In this document: positions 21,146-31,208 of the stretch, in pieces
Layout: the number at the start of each line of letters is the position of its first letter
Numbering within the stretch: position 1 is the stretch's first letter
Assembly: GCF_030161615.1 (NCBI RefSeq)
Contig: NZ_BSUN01000001.1
Coordinates: 62,001 to 126,000, forward strand
DNA length: 64,000 nucleotides
DNA from: Demequina litorisediminis
Lineage (GTDB): Bacteria; Actinomycetota; Actinomycetes; Actinomycetales; Demequinaceae
Reading direction: 5' to 3'
Position numbers and translations under genes: made by a program
The notes under the pieces: generated by a model
What the model was told of the DNA's origin: nothing
Databases searched by the model: none
Seen by the model: only the letters and a program-made list of their open reading frames with translations

Positions 21146-23040
21146 GGCAGTTGCTCTCCGGGGACGGGCGCCTCTTCGACCGCGGCGGCCTCGCGAGCCG
21201 ACTCCAGGTGCCAGGGAACGGCCGCGACGACCACGCCCTTCATGCCGAGGAGCTGCTGGCGCAGGCGGGTCGTGGCGCGGTTGTGCAGGAAGCGCTCCCA
21301 CCAGCGGCCCACGATGTACTCGGGCACGTAGACGACCACCACTTCACGCGGGTTGGCGCGGTGAATGGACTCGATGTACTCCAGTGCGGGGCCTACGAGG
21401 TCGCGATAGGGCGAGTCAAGGATGACGAGCGGCACGCCAGAGTCGATGCTCCCCCACATGCGCTGAAGCTCGAGCGACGAGTCGCGGTCGGTCTGCACCG
21501 CGACGGCCTCAAGCGAGGAGTGACGCGCTGCCTTGGCGTACGCGAGGGCGCGCATGGCGGGCCGGTGAAGCCTGGTTGACGAGCACCACGCCGTGGGTGG
21601 CGCTCGGCAGCGCCACATCGAGATCCCGCTTGGTCAGGCGGACATCGGCGCGGACGGCGGCGTAGTGCCGGTTCACGGCGTGCATGCCGACGATGAGAAC
21701 CGCGATCAGCACGATGGCGATCCACGCACCGTTGACGAAGTTGAAGACCGCCACCACGATCCACACCACGCCTGCGACCGTCGCGGCCACCGCATGCAGG
21801 GCGCGGCGCAGCCTGCAGGCGCACCCTCGCGCCCGCCACGGTCGTGAGACCCAGGCGTGCCGTGGTCCAGCGCACCATGGCGACCTGGCTCAGCACAATC
21901 GCGGCGAAGACTCCCACCACGTACATGTGGATCAGGGTTTCCACCTCGGCGCCGGCGAGCACCACCACCACGGCGGACATCGACGCGATGATCAGGATGC
22001 CGCCACGCAGCACTAGGCGGTCGTTGCGTTGCGAGAGCCTGGCGGGGCAGGTACGCGTCCTGAGCCAGGTAGGCGCCGAGGCTGGAGAAGCGCCGGAACA
22101 CTGCCATCACGGCGACATAGAGAATGGCGCCAGCGAGAACGGCGATGGCCCACACGATGACTGCGTGGTCAAACACCTCCTGCGCGACCTGGAGGAGGAT
22201 GGGCCCCTTGACCAGCCCGTGATGCGGTAGAGCCACGACAGGTAAGCCACCACGAAAAAGGCGACCGCCGAAGCCGCGACGGCCACGACCAGCGTTCGTC
22301 CTGCCCGGCGTGCGCGCGGCTTCGCGTGATAGGGCGCTGACGAGGCGAGGTGCTCGATGCCGGTGACCATGACCGCTCCGGACGCGATCGCCCCGGCGTA
22401 CGAGAACCAGATCGACCACGTCTCCGGCGCGTTGGCGGCGATCGGGTCACCCACGGTGTGCTGGCGGGCAAGCCCGAAGACCAGCATGATCGCGATGACG
22501 GCGAGGAACCCGAACCACACAAACAACAACACGCGCGCACGCTCGTGCACGGCGCGCAGCGCGACGAGCGTGATGAGTCCGAGCAGGATGACGCCCAGCA
22601 GCGCATCCCAGTCCTGCCACGCGGGAATGACGAAGGCCACGAGCCTGGGTGATCGCGGCGACCGAGACCGCCACCGTAAAGAGGTAGTCGACCAGGACCG
22701 CGGCCCCGGTCACCACCCCGGCCCTGCGGCCAAGGACGTCTCGCACGAGGCCGTAGTCACCGAGGGCGTCCGGCCTGGCGTGAAGGTTCGAGCGATACGC
22801 CAGCGCAAGCAGCAGCATGATGCCCACGACACCAAGCGCCATGAACGGAATCGCTCCCTGCTGGCTGCCGCGTCGCAGCGCGTCCACCACCGCATCGGGC
22901 GCATAGGCCACCGCTGAGAGCACACCGGCTCCGAAGACGGGCAGCGCGAGTCGGCTACGCAGCGTCACCGGCGCTGCGGCGTCGGTGGCTACCGGCGCCC
23001 CGAACGTCAGGCGCCTCAGCCGTTCCCAAAGACCTCGCAC
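21142..23040 (-). CDS. APC-family amino acid permease-like membrane protein
   Basis: A repaired product of about 631 residues. An N-terminal 12-helix APC core (VLSAVAYAPDAVVDAL, GAIPFMALGVVGIMLLLALAYR, VVTGAAVLVDYLFTVAVSVAAITQL) is followed by a soluble C-terminal domain of about 180 residues. The family (Rv2690c type) is a neighbour of the TrkA pair in many actinobacteria; an amino acid or potassium substrate is possible but not shown. It starts with GTG at 23040, 42 bp from the divergent TrkA genes. Breaks: extra bases in AGCT near 22641, 22036, 21814 and 21572, and a G run short by one near 22222. Confidence 0.85.
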
Positions 23041-23082
23041 GTCGCACCATCCTAGAGGCCGGTGGGTATAGCGTGGGGTCTC

Positions 23083-23749
23083 GTGCACATCGTCATCATG
23101 GGTTGCGGACGCACCGGCGCAGCGCTCGCCGGGCAGTTCGAGTCTCGGGGCCACTCCGTCGCCGTGATCGACCGCGTGGGAGACGCGTTCCGTCGCCTCC
23201 CCGCCGACTTCCAGGGCCAACGCATCACCGGCATCGGCTTTGACCGCGAGACCCTCGTGTCCGCGGGCGTCGAGGACGCCTACGCGTTCGCCGCGGTCTC
23301 GTCAGGAGACAACTCCAACATTCTTGCCGCCCGCGTGGTGCGCGAGACGTATGGCGTAGAGAACGTCGTGGCACGCATCGCCGACCCCGGCCGCGCCGAG
23401 GTTTATCGCAGGCTAGGCATCCCCACCGTCGCGCCGGTCCCGTGGACCAGGCTCGCAGATTCTTTCGCGGCTCCTGCCCGGTGGCGCCGACGAGGGTTTC
23501 GCCGATGAGACGGCGGGCATCGCCGTCCGGAGGCTGGCGTTGCACGATGCGTGGATCGGCTCTACCGTCGCGGCGCTCGAGGCGGCCACCAAGGCACGGG
23601 TCGCGTACGTGGTCCGATTCGGCTCCGCCGTGTTGCCCGAGCCCACCACCACCGTCCAGGTCGATGACGAACTGTGGTTTGTGATCCCCGACGCCGTTCG
23701 TGCCCACGCCGAACGTACCGTTTCGCGTGTTCCCGGAGGTACGGCGTGA
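23083..23749 (+). CDS. TrkA-type potassium uptake regulatory protein (CeoB-like)
   Basis: A repaired product of about 221 residues. A TrkA-N (RCK) Rossmann domain opens with HIVIMGCGRTGAALAGQF and VAVIDR and ends in a TrkA-C domain (GIAVRRLALHDAWIGSTVAAL). It binds NAD(H) or a nucleotide and gates a potassium transporter. The GTG start at 23083 is 42 bp from the divergent permease. One extra base in AGCT near 23450 breaks the frame between the two domains. The stop overlaps the start of the second TrkA gene (GTGA). Confidence 0.9.
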
Positions 23750-24432
23750 AGGTCTTGATCGCAGGAGCAGGCTCCGTGGGGCGCTCGATCGCGCGCGACC
23801 TGCTGGAGCATGGCCACGAGGTCATGCTGATGGACGCCTCCCCCGCCGCGATGCGTGTCGCTCAGGTGGCAGAGGCCGACTGGATGCTCGCCGACGCCTG
23901 CGAAATGGCGGCGCTGCGCGAGGCGGGCACCGAGACGATGGATGTGGTGGTGGCCGCCACCGGCGACGACAAGGCCAATCTGGTGGTGTCCTTCCTCGCC
24001 AAGACGGAGTTCGGCGTGCCTCGTACGGTGGCACGCGTCAACAACCCGCGCAACGAGTGGATGTACGACGCCCAGTGGGGCGTCGACGTCGCGGTGTCCA
24101 CGCCCCGCATCATGACGGCCATGGTCGAGGAGGCCGTCGCGGTGGGCGACCTCGTCAAGGTCTTCACGTTCCACCAGTCGGGCGCCTCCATCATGGAGGT
24201 CACGCTTCCCGCCGACTCTCCTGTGGTGGGCTCCACCATCCGGTCCATCGAGTGGCCCCAGGAGATCGTGCTCTCGTGCATCGTCCGTGGTGACCGGACC
24301 ATCGCACCCAGCCCGTCAGACACGCTCGAGGCGTACGACGAGTTGCTGTTTATCGTGTCGGCTGAGGCGGATCCGGAGTCTCTGACGCCGGTGCTGCGCT
24401 CCGCACCACCATCCACACCGCCCACAGAGTAA
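23746..24432 (+). CDS. TrkA-type potassium uptake regulatory protein (CeoC-like)
   Basis: 228 residues, uninterrupted. KVLIAGAGSVGRSIARDLLEHGHEVMLMD is the nucleotide-binding fold of a TrkA-N domain; a TrkA-C domain follows (ASIMEVTLPADSPVVGSTI). It is translationally coupled to the first TrkA gene and probably forms a complex with it. The last 83 bases lie on top of the 3-prime end of the convergent DUF3159 gene. Confidence 0.92.
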   Translation: MKVLIAGAGSVGRSIARDLLEHGHEVMLMDASPAAMRVAQVAEADWMLADACEMAALREAGTETMDVVVAATGDDKANLVVSFLAKTEFGVPRTVARVNNPRNEWMYDAQWGVDVAVSTPRIMTAMVEEAVAVGDLVKVFTFHQSGASIMEVTLPADSPVVGSTIRSIEWPQEIVLSCIVRGDRTIAPSPSDTLEAYDELLFIVSAEADPESLTPVLRSAPPSTPPTE

Positions 24433-25070
24433 GCGCAAACAGCGGCACGCCCATGGCGAGCCGGGCGGTGCCGAGTGCGGCCACCTGGTCCGTGAGGTAG
24501 AGCGGCAGCCTGCACGGCAAGCCGCAGGGCAAACATCGCCACGAGGAGCGCCGTGGCCAACTGCATGGCGCGCATCTGGCTGCGATGGTGACGCCAGGAG
24601 GTGCCCTCGCCTCGCAGCAGACCGGCCACGATGCCGACGACGGGCCATCGCACCGCCATGGAGATGGCGAGTCCGATGACGTAGGCACCGTTGAGCCACA
24701 GCCCCGGCACGTAGTAATCGCCCGCGTCGCCCGTGCGCCATGCCCAAATCGCACCGATGGCGACGCCCACAGCGCCGGAGAGCGCCTGCTGGACCGAGGA
24801 CCGCTGCGCGAGTCGGATGACCACCAGGACGAGCATGGTCACGACGGCTGCGATGACCGGCACACGCATCGACCCATCGATCAGGTACGCGGCCACAAAG
24901 ACGACCCCAGGTGCGGCGGCCTCGGCGAATCCGCGCCAGCCGCCCACCGCCTCGGCGAGGTTGAAATCGTCCGAGTTGAGCGCCTGGCCGAGCCCGCGTG
25001 CCGCCTCGGGACGCGTCACCATGGGCGTCTCGTCCTGGCTGGGCGTATCCGCGTCTGGCGACTCGCTCAT
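24350..25070 (-). CDS. DUF3159 membrane protein
   Basis: A repaired product of about 239 residues. DUF3159 is an actinobacterial integral membrane family with five to six helices (AAAPGVVFVAAYLI, VPVIAAVVTMLVLVVI, LSGAVGVAIGAIWAW, NGAYVIGLAISMAVRWPVVGIVAGLL, LATALLVAMFALRL, LALTLWAVWMVV-type end). It is the counterpart of Rv2693c. The function is unknown; conserved linkage to TrkA, dut and the OB-fold protein is its best clue. The frame breaks near 24512 (AVQ-LPLY). The start overlaps the OB-fold stop (ATGA), and the 3-prime end overlaps the convergent TrkA gene by 83 bp. Confidence 0.85.
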
Positions 25071-25345
25071 GACAGCCAATACCTCGGGTTGTAGATGCGC
25101 GGCAATGCCTCGGCGTCCGACACCCTGCCCTCGATGGTCACCTGTGCGCCGGCCTCGATGCCGGGGATCGCCCTGCGTCCCATGAAGACGGCCTCGATAC
25201 GCCCGGTGCCATCGTCGATACGAGCCGTGAGACGCGGCGCCGCGTCGTGGGGTTCGACCTGCAGGGCGACCACGCGTCCCGCGACCGTCACCACCTCGCG
25301 TGCCGTGGCGTCGGCGATGGCCTGATGCGCGGGAGCGATGCTCAT
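25067..25345 (-). CDS. OB-fold nucleic-acid-binding domain protein
   Basis: 92 residues, uninterrupted. The whole protein is one OB-fold: VVTVAGRVVALQVEPHD, LTARIDDGTGRIEAVFMGRR, GIEAGAQVTIEGRVS, ending YNPRYWL. It corresponds to Rv2694c. It overlaps its neighbours by 4 bases on both sides (ATGA), so DUF3710, OB-fold and DUF3159 genes form one translationally coupled operon. Binding of RNA or DNA is a family inference. Confidence 0.88.
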   Translation of the reverse strand: MSIAPAHQAIADATAREVVTVAGRVVALQVEPHDAAPRLTARIDDGTGRIEAVFMGRRAIPGIEAGAQVTIEGRVSDAEALPRIYNPRYWLS

Positions 25346-25944
25346 GCGCGTCCCGTGGGCGCGCCACCGGGACGGGGTGCACCCGGCGGAGGGGTCAGTG
25401 TCATCACAGAGCCGGCCACCGCGGCCGCGGGGCCACGGTCCACCGCGCAGCGCGACACCAGGGCGTTGACCTTGTCACGAGTCTCCGCCTCGTGGACGGT
25501 GGGGCCGATGCTCGTCACCTTCAGCATCCACCGGTCGCCGTCGACGGCCTGGACGCGCATCGGGATCGCCACGGTGGTGCCGTCGGGACGTTCGTGGCCA
25601 CGCAGCACGGCAAGTTCGGGACCGAAGTGGCCCTCCTCGACGGTGACGTGGGCACCCTCGCCGCGCAGTCGTTCGGTCATCTGGGGCCGCAGCACGTTCC
25701 ACCGCGACTCTCCGCGCGGTGCCGCCACCACCTGGTGAATCTGCACGTCACCTGAACGCACGGACACCGCTCCACAGGTCTTGGTGCCCGCGTCGTACTC
25801 GGGCCGGAACCGCAGTTGGTCCACGGTCCCCACGCGGAGGACGCCGAAGTCGATGAACGCGGTGTCCTCGGGCGCATCGGCCAGGTTCCATGGTCCCTCG
25901 GCAACGGGCAGCCCCGCCAGGACGTCGGCAAATTCCTCAGCCAT
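25342..25944 (-). CDS. DUF3710 family protein
   Basis: 200 residues, uninterrupted. Seen: FIDFGVLRVGTVDQLRFRPE, VQIHQVVAAPRGESRWNVLRPQ and GPELAVLRGHERPDGT, all typical of DUF3710, an actinobacterial protein always next to dut (Rv2696c). Function unknown. The start ATG at 25944 overlaps the end of dut by 8 bases, so it is translated from the same message. Confidence 0.88.
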   Translation of the reverse strand: MAEEFADVLAGLPVAEGPWNLADAPEDTAFIDFGVLRVGTVDQLRFRPEYDAGTKTCGAVSVRSGDVQIHQVVAAPRGESRWNVLRPQMTERLRGEGAHVTVEEGHFGPELAVLRGHERPDGTTVAIPMRVQAVDGDRWMLKVTSIGPTVHEAETRDKVNALVSRCAVDRGPAAAVAGSVMTLTPPPGAPRPGGAPTGRA

Positions 25945-26393
25945 CGGACACTCCCGTCGACCCGAAGCCGCCCTCTCCCCGATGCGAACCGGGGAGACGC
26001 GCGACCTGGATGAAGTCGGCGCGCTCGACGCGCTGAATGACGAGCCTGGGCGATGCGGTCACCGGCTTTGAGCACCACGGGCTCGCGCACATCGGTGTTG
26101 AGGAGGGTGACCTGAATCTCGCCTCGGTAACCGGCATCAACGGTACCGGGGGCGTTCACAATCGTGAGTCCGCGCTTGGCTGCAAGGCCGGAGCGCGGGT
26201 GAACGAAGGCCGCGAAACCGTCGGGAAGGGCGATCGAGAGCCCCGTGGGGACGGTGACGCGCTCCCCCGGTGCGATCTCCACGTCCACGCGTGTCGTGAT
26301 GTCCGCGCCCGCATCCCCTGGATGCGAGTAGCGCGGCAGCGGAACGTCGGGCGAAGTGGTGGAGACCAGCACGTCGAGGGAGGCCATCGTCAT
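25937..26393 (-). CDS. dut: deoxyuridine 5-triphosphate nucleotidohydrolase
   Basis: A repaired product of about 151 residues. It hydrolyses dUTP to dUMP, keeping uracil out of DNA and feeding dTMP synthesis. All five dUTPase motifs are present: HPGDAGADI, VHPRSGLAAKRGL, NAPGTVDAGYRGEI (catalytic Asp), GDRIAQLVIQRV and RGEGGFGSTG. The start could be the ATG at 26393 or 26387. The frame is broken near 26044, within motif 4, by an extra base in AGCT. It follows DUF4193 by 7 bp. Confidence 0.95.
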
Positions 26394-26400
26394 CGGCCGA

Positions 26401-26701
26401 TCAGGCCGCGCACTCCGTGCAGATCGGCTGGTCGCCACGCATCTCAGCGAGCCTGGCTGCGGTGGTGGACCAGGAAGCAGGACATGCAGGTGAATTCGTC
26501 CTGCTGCGCCGGAAGCACACGCACGGACAGTTCCTCACCGGACAGGTCCGCACCGGGGAGCTCAAAGCCCTCGGCAGCCTCGGTCTCGTCCTCGTCGACC
26601 ACGCCCGACGTCTTGTCGTTGCGGCGGGCCTTCAGCTCCTCGATCGAGTCGGCCGAGATCTCGTCGTCGGTCTTGCGGGGAGCGTCGTAGTCAGTTGCCA
26701 T
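26401..26701 (-). CDS. DUF4193 zinc-ribbon-like protein
   Basis: A repaired product of about 99 residues. An acidic N-half (SIEELKARRNDKTSGVVDEDE) is followed by FTCMSCFLVHHRSQL and a C-terminal PICTECAA. The two CxxC pairs suggest a zinc ribbon. It corresponds to Rv2699c, a conserved actinobacterial protein of unknown function. The frame breaks near 26449, which would otherwise remove the second CxxC. It probably heads the dut operon; the DUF3093 gene usually found here is absent. Confidence 0.85.
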
Positions 26702-26812
26702 CAGGCAGTTCTTCCCTTCGGGTGTGCAACATGTGTCTACACAATGTCGCGCGAGGGTGATTTGTTCCCTCGGGCGCAGGCATTGTGCCCCAAAAACGGG
26801 CGAAGCGCGACT

Positions 26813-27637
26813 CTACCGGCGCGCCGCGTCCCACATGTCCCCCGCGCTGGCGGCATCGAGCGCGTCTCGCAGTTCCTGCCACCGCTCCGGAACGGCTGCG
26901 ATCAGGACGCTGGAGTCCGCAGGCCCGCCAGCCAGATTGCCCGTTTTCACCCCCGCTTCCTGGGCAATCAGGAGCCCCGCGGCCATGTCCCAGGCCTGCA
27001 GTCCGTGTTCGTAGTACGCGTCAATCGTGCCCGCCGCGACGAGGCACAGGTCGACGGCGGCCGAACCCAGCCGACGGATGTCACGCACCTGGTCGAGGAG
27101 CGCCGCGGCGACAGCCCCTTGGAGTCGCCTGCGTTCGGCGACGTACTGAAAGCCGGTCGCGACGAGGCTCTGCGCGAGCTCGGGCCCTCCGTCGCGACGG
27201 AGGGCCACGCCGTCGCGCCAGGCACCCTCACCCCGGGCTGCCGACCACAGCACGCCGGAACCGTCAACGATCGCACCCGCCTCGATGGTCCACCGTGCGG
27301 GCGACGGATCGCCGGTGACCGCCGCCACCGACACGGCGTAGTGCGGGAGTCCGTAGAGATAGTTGACGGTGCCGTCGATGGGGTCCACCACCCACGTCAC
27401 GCCCGACCGGGTGGGAACGTCGTCGCCCTCTTCACCAAGGATGCCGTCGTCGGGTCGCAGTGCGGCAAGCCGCGTCCGGATGAGCCGCTCTGCCGCAAGG
27501 TCCATCTGGGTGACGATGTCCACGCTCGACGACTTGGTCGCCGCGACCTCCGCTTGAGAGCGCCCGTGCCGCACGAGGTCTCCCGCCTCGACGGCGAGGG
27601 TGCGGGCAACGTCGAGAAGGGTGCGGGCTTCCGTCAT
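26813..27637 (-). CDS. inositol monophosphatase family protein (SuhB-like)
   Basis: 274 residues, uninterrupted. The metal-binding signatures of the IMPase family are present: GILGEEGDD, WVVDPIDGTVNYLYGLP and AWDMAAGLLIAQEAG, with KSSSVDIVTQMDLAAE at the N-terminus. It hydrolyses inositol 1-phosphate or a related sugar phosphate. In actinobacteria the product supports phosphatidylinositol and mycothiol synthesis. I use the ATG at 27637; an upstream extension has no homology. It corresponds in position to Rv2701c. Confidence 0.92.
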   Translation of the reverse strand: MTEARTLLDVARTLAVEAGDLVRHGRSQAEVAATKSSSVDIVTQMDLAAERLIRTRLAALRPDDGILGEEGDDVPTRSGVTWVVDPIDGTVNYLYGLPHYAVSVAAVTGDPSPARWTIEAGAIVDGSGVLWSAARGEGAWRDGVALRRDGGPELAQSLVATGFQYVAERRRLQGAVAAALLDQVRDIRRLGSAAVDLCLVAAGTIDAYYEHGLQAWDMAAGLLIAQEAGVKTGNLAGGPADSSVLIAAVPERWQELRDALDAASAGDMWDAARR

Positions 27638-27728
27638 GGCTCCATGGTGCCGCACACAGGTGCGAGGCGATTGTCCCCTCGGGCGTGGCGCGCGCCCTTT
27701 CGTCCGGCACGCGTGGCACCCTGTTGGC

Positions 27729-28760
27729 ATGACGCGACTTTCCTTCGTGCGACCGGGAGACGACGGTGAGCACCTGGTGCTCACCGGGGAGTCGGGAGAG
27801 CCTCTTCGAGCTCGCACTGACCGACGACCTTCGCCGAGCGGTCGCCACCGTACGCCCACGCCGCGCCGCCGATGAATCCGGCGACGAGGCCCCCACCATG
27901 AGCCCGCGAGAGATCCAGCAGCGCATCCGCGGTGGACTTAACGCCGCCGAACTCGCCGAGGCTCACGGGCCAGCCGCTCGCCGTGCTCGAGCGCTACGAG
28001 AGCCCCGTGCTTGCGGAACGCTCATACATCGCCGACCTCGCCCGCGGCACCCGCATCGGCCGCGAGTCCGACTCCCCTGTCCTCGGCGAACTGGTGACCG
28101 ATCGTCTCGCGGGTCGCGGCGTCGATCCCGAGGCGGTGCGCTGGGATGCGTGGCGCGAACTCGACCAGCCGTGGATGGTGGCCGCCGACTACCGCGTCGA
28201 CGACCGGAACGTGCGTGCGCAGTGGGCGTTTGACCACACCGCGCGGGCCGTGACCGCGCTCGACGACGAGTCGCGTTGGCTGACCGAGACAGAACTCCTC
28301 GACGTGCCGATCCCCAAGCGTCACCTGAGCGCCGTGCGCGACGCAAAGGACGAGGCCGCTCCGCTTGACCAGGCACGCCCCGCGATGCCTGCGCCACTGG
28401 AGACGGAGCCCACGCCCACCGAGTTGCTCCTTGAGGACCTCGAAACGCGTCGCGGCACGCGGGACTCCGTCGACGCCGACGACCTCGACGACCATGACGA
28501 CGATGGCGGCTTCGAGGGCTTCGGTCCCGCGGTGCAGCGCCAGCGTCAGGCCGATGTGGGCTTCACGTCGCCGCCCGCAGGCTCGATGGGTCACCCCGCG
28601 GGGTCCGCACGCCGGCCGCAGGCCCAGTCCACGGCCCCGAGCGCGGCAACCTCGGAGGAGCCCGAGTCGTCGGCGCCCGAACGGAAGTCGTCGCGCCGCA
28701 GTGGCCGGTCGTCAGTACCGAGCCTGGGACGAGATCGTTTTTGGGGCGAAGAACGACTAA
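27729..28760 (+). CDS. sepH: cell division protein SepH (DUF3071)
   Basis: A repaired product of about 342 residues. The N-terminal DUF3071 domain opens with TRLSFVRPGDDGEHLVLTG and contains a helix-turn-helix (QQRIRGGLNAAELAELTGQP) that in Streptomyces and mycobacterial SepH promotes FtsZ bundling. A long acidic and proline-rich linker follows, and the conserved tail VPSWDEIVFGAKND ends the protein. Three extra bases in AGCT, near 27807, 27960 and 28727, break the frame and would remove the C-terminal motif. It is divergent from the inositol phosphatase gene. Confidence 0.88.
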
Positions 28761-28776
28761 CCCTCCCCGCTGGCGT

Positions 28777-29353
28777 TCACTCAGCGGTAGCGAGCGCGAG
28801 GGATTCCAGTAGTTCGAGGCCTTGAGGCCACGCTCCGAGTCCGGAGTCCGCGTTGATGTGCCCGTATGAACCGATCACGGTGAGCGGCGCACGCGTCTGC
28901 GCGGCGTACCACTGCGCGTGCTCGAGTGACCCGTACGGGTCGTCGGCACTGGCCACCGCGATCGCGGGCCCTCCCACCTGCTCAAAGGCGTCGCGAGCAA
29001 ACCCTTGGATCGCCTCGGGCGCGGTGGGCCTGCCGGGGTCAGGAGGCGCCACGAGCAGCGCTCCGCGCACCCTTCCGGCGTTGGCGGCCATCCAGATGGC
29101 GCTGACGTAGGTACCGAGGCTGTGCGCGACCAGAAGGGGCGCAGCGGCACACGATGCGACGGCACGGTCGAGCGCCTCGATCCAGTCCGCGAGGTCCGGC
29201 TCATCCCAGGCTCAACGGCGCGGTGCGCGTCGCCTTCGGATGCGCGTCCTGCCACAGGCTTTGCCAGTGTGCGGACCCCGACCCGCCCCACCCCGGAACG
29301 ATGACCAGGTGGGCGGCTCCGCTGGAGACTCCAAACTCCACCTCCGTGCTCAT
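28777..29353 (-). CDS. RBBP9/YdeN-type serine hydrolase
   Basis: A repaired product of about 191 residues. It is an alpha/beta hydrolase of the RBBP9/YdeN family: VIVPGWGGSGSAHWQSLW at the start, nucleophile Ser in VAHSLGTYVS, Asp in SADDPYGSLEHA and His in GSYGHINADSG. The natural substrate is unknown in bacteria. One extra base in AGCT near 29213 breaks the frame (PLS-WDEPD). The start overlaps the stop of the phosphodiesterase-like gene (ATGA), so the two are co-translated. Confidence 0.85.
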
Positions 29354-30524
29354 GCGCCCTCCCCCGCCACCATCAGTGGCACTCTCAACTCCGCGGGCGT
29401 CAAGGAGCCGTGCATGCCTACCAGCGACAGCGAGGCACGGGTCTGTGTCCGCGAGTCCACCACACTGGCCCTGCCTGCCATCGCCACCACCACGTCTCCG
29501 ATGCGGTCGACCACGCTGGCATCGAGAGGCCCAAACAGCCGGTGCTCTCGTGCCTCGTCACGGGTGGCGACGACAGCCGAGTCTCCGAGTTCCTCCGTCC
29601 ACCGCTGAGCCACCGTCGCTGCCTCCTCGGGCCGCGCAAGGTGGAGGTGCATGGCGCGCGGCTCCCCCGCCACCAGGGCCACACCCTCGCGCAACGGCGC
29701 GCTCTCGGCGACGTCCCACCGGGGTGCGTCGGTGACATTCACCATGCCGTGATCCGCTGTTGCCACCATGGTGGCGCCACGCGGCAGCGACGATGCCAGA
29801 CGCCGCAACGCCCGATCGGCGTCCTCGAGCGCGGCGACCCAGGCATCGGAACCCCATCCGTGGTGATGCCCTGCCTTGTCAATCTCGGCCCAGTAGAGGT
29901 ACGTGACTCCCGGCTTGCGTGCGGCGCTCAGCGCGGCGTCCACGCGGGCATCGAGGCCCTCTGCGCCCACGAACGTACCGCCGCGCAGCGCGGCTGTGGT
30001 CAGCCCCGAGCCCTCAAACCTCGGCTTTCCGATGGTGGTGACGCTGACCCCGTGCGCCTGGCCCGCCTCCAGGAGGCTGGGGTGCGGCTGCCATTCCTTG
30101 GCGTCGTACGCGCCCTCCCATGACACGAGGTTCGCGAGCCTTTCCCGTGCGCGGGTTGCGCACGGTGTACCCGGCCATCCCCGTCTGACCCGCGGGACGG
30201 CCGGTACCGAGGAATCCGAGCGAGGAGGCCGTCGTCGAGGGATAGCCCGCGGTCAGACCCTTGCGCGCGATTGACTTGAGGAACTGCGCGTGACCGCCCC
30301 ACTCCCCCAGGCTGAGCCTGCCCGAGCCCGTCAAGCAGCACCACGATGACGTGCTGCGAACGCGCAAGGCCCAGCCGCGCCTGGTCGGCGCGGGCGTCGC
30401 GAGCCTGAACCGCATCGGCCGCTCCCACGGCGGAAAATGCGGCCGAGAGGACGGCGCCGAGGTCTCGGCGACCGTAATCGGGCAGCGTCAGGCCCGCGGC
30501 CACGAGACGCTCGGGGAGATTCAC
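29350..30524 (-). CDS. alkaline phosphatase superfamily protein (nucleotide pyrophosphatase/phosphodiesterase type)
   Basis: A repaired product of about 390 residues. VIVVLLDGLG supplies the first metal-binding Asp, PSTTASSLGFLGTGRPAG carries the nucleophilic Thr and the NPP-like signature, YWAEIDKAGHHHG and ATADHGMVNV the remaining metal ligands. It probably hydrolyses a phosphodiester or nucleotide; no signal peptide is visible, so it is likely cytosolic. A GTG start at 30524 overlaps the DUF5998 stop (GTGA). Frame breaks from extra bases in AGCT lie near 30314 and 30134. Confidence 0.85.
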
Positions 30525-31096
30525 CCGCGACGGCCGAGCGCACGCTGGAGCGCGTCGGCGAAGTCCTCGAGCGCCCGCACGGTCTCGGCGCCATCGGCGA
30601 TGGCGGACACCCGCACCAGCGTGTCGTCGCCTGTGATGCCGCCCGTGTAGCCGTGATCCGCGTCGCACGACTCGTCACCGCACGATGCGGGCTCGAGTTC
30701 GATGCGCGAATGCACGCCCCACCCCACCGCGAGCACCAACTCACTGGGGGCGTCCCCGTCAGCAAAGTTCTCCGGGTGGTGCACCACATGAGTCATCGCC
30801 GTGTGCGTGACGGCTGTGAGCATGGCGGTCTCGATGGTGGCCGATGCCTCGTGGGCGCCCTCCACCGAGTGGCCGGCGCCGTCATCGATGTGCATGCGCA
30901 GCAGCCGCGAGTCCGTGAGCACCAGCACGGTCATGTGGCGGCGGACCTCACGGTCGTCGAACGTGGTCTCGGCGTGGACGAAGTGTGCCTGGACGGTCTC
31001 ATCACCGATGGCTCTGCGCAGCACAGAACTGGCGAGGGCCGGGTAATACCCGGCGACGGCAACGGCCTGGTCGAGCGTGTGAGACATGCGGGACAT
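30521..31096 (-). CDS. DUF5998 family protein
   Basis: 191 residues, uninterrupted. It begins near LDQAVAVAGYYPALASSVLRRAIGDE and includes AETTFDDREVRRHMTVLVLT and TRLLRMHIDDG-like segments, matching DUF5998, an actinobacterial family of unknown function. It is the first gene of a three-gene run (DUF5998, NPP-type phosphatase, YdeN hydrolase) joined by 4-base overlaps. It faces parC across 112 bp. Confidence 0.75.
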   Translation of the reverse strand: MSRMSHTLDQAVAVAGYYPALASSVLRRAIGDETVQAHFVHAETTFDDREVRRHMTVLVLTDSRLLRMHIDDGAGHSVEGAHEASATIETAMLTAVTHTAMTHVVHHPENFADGDAPSELVLAVGWGVHSRIELEPASCGDESCDADHGYTGGITGDDTLVRVSAIADGAETVRALEDFADALQRALGRRG

Positions 31097-31208
31097 TGTT
31101 CCACCTTGCCGCGAGTGTCACCACCGGCCCGCGTGCCCTGTGCACAGGTGTCAGCGCGGTGCGAGACAATGACCGGCAGTCAAAGTCCCGCTCACCCCCA
31201 GGAGACCC

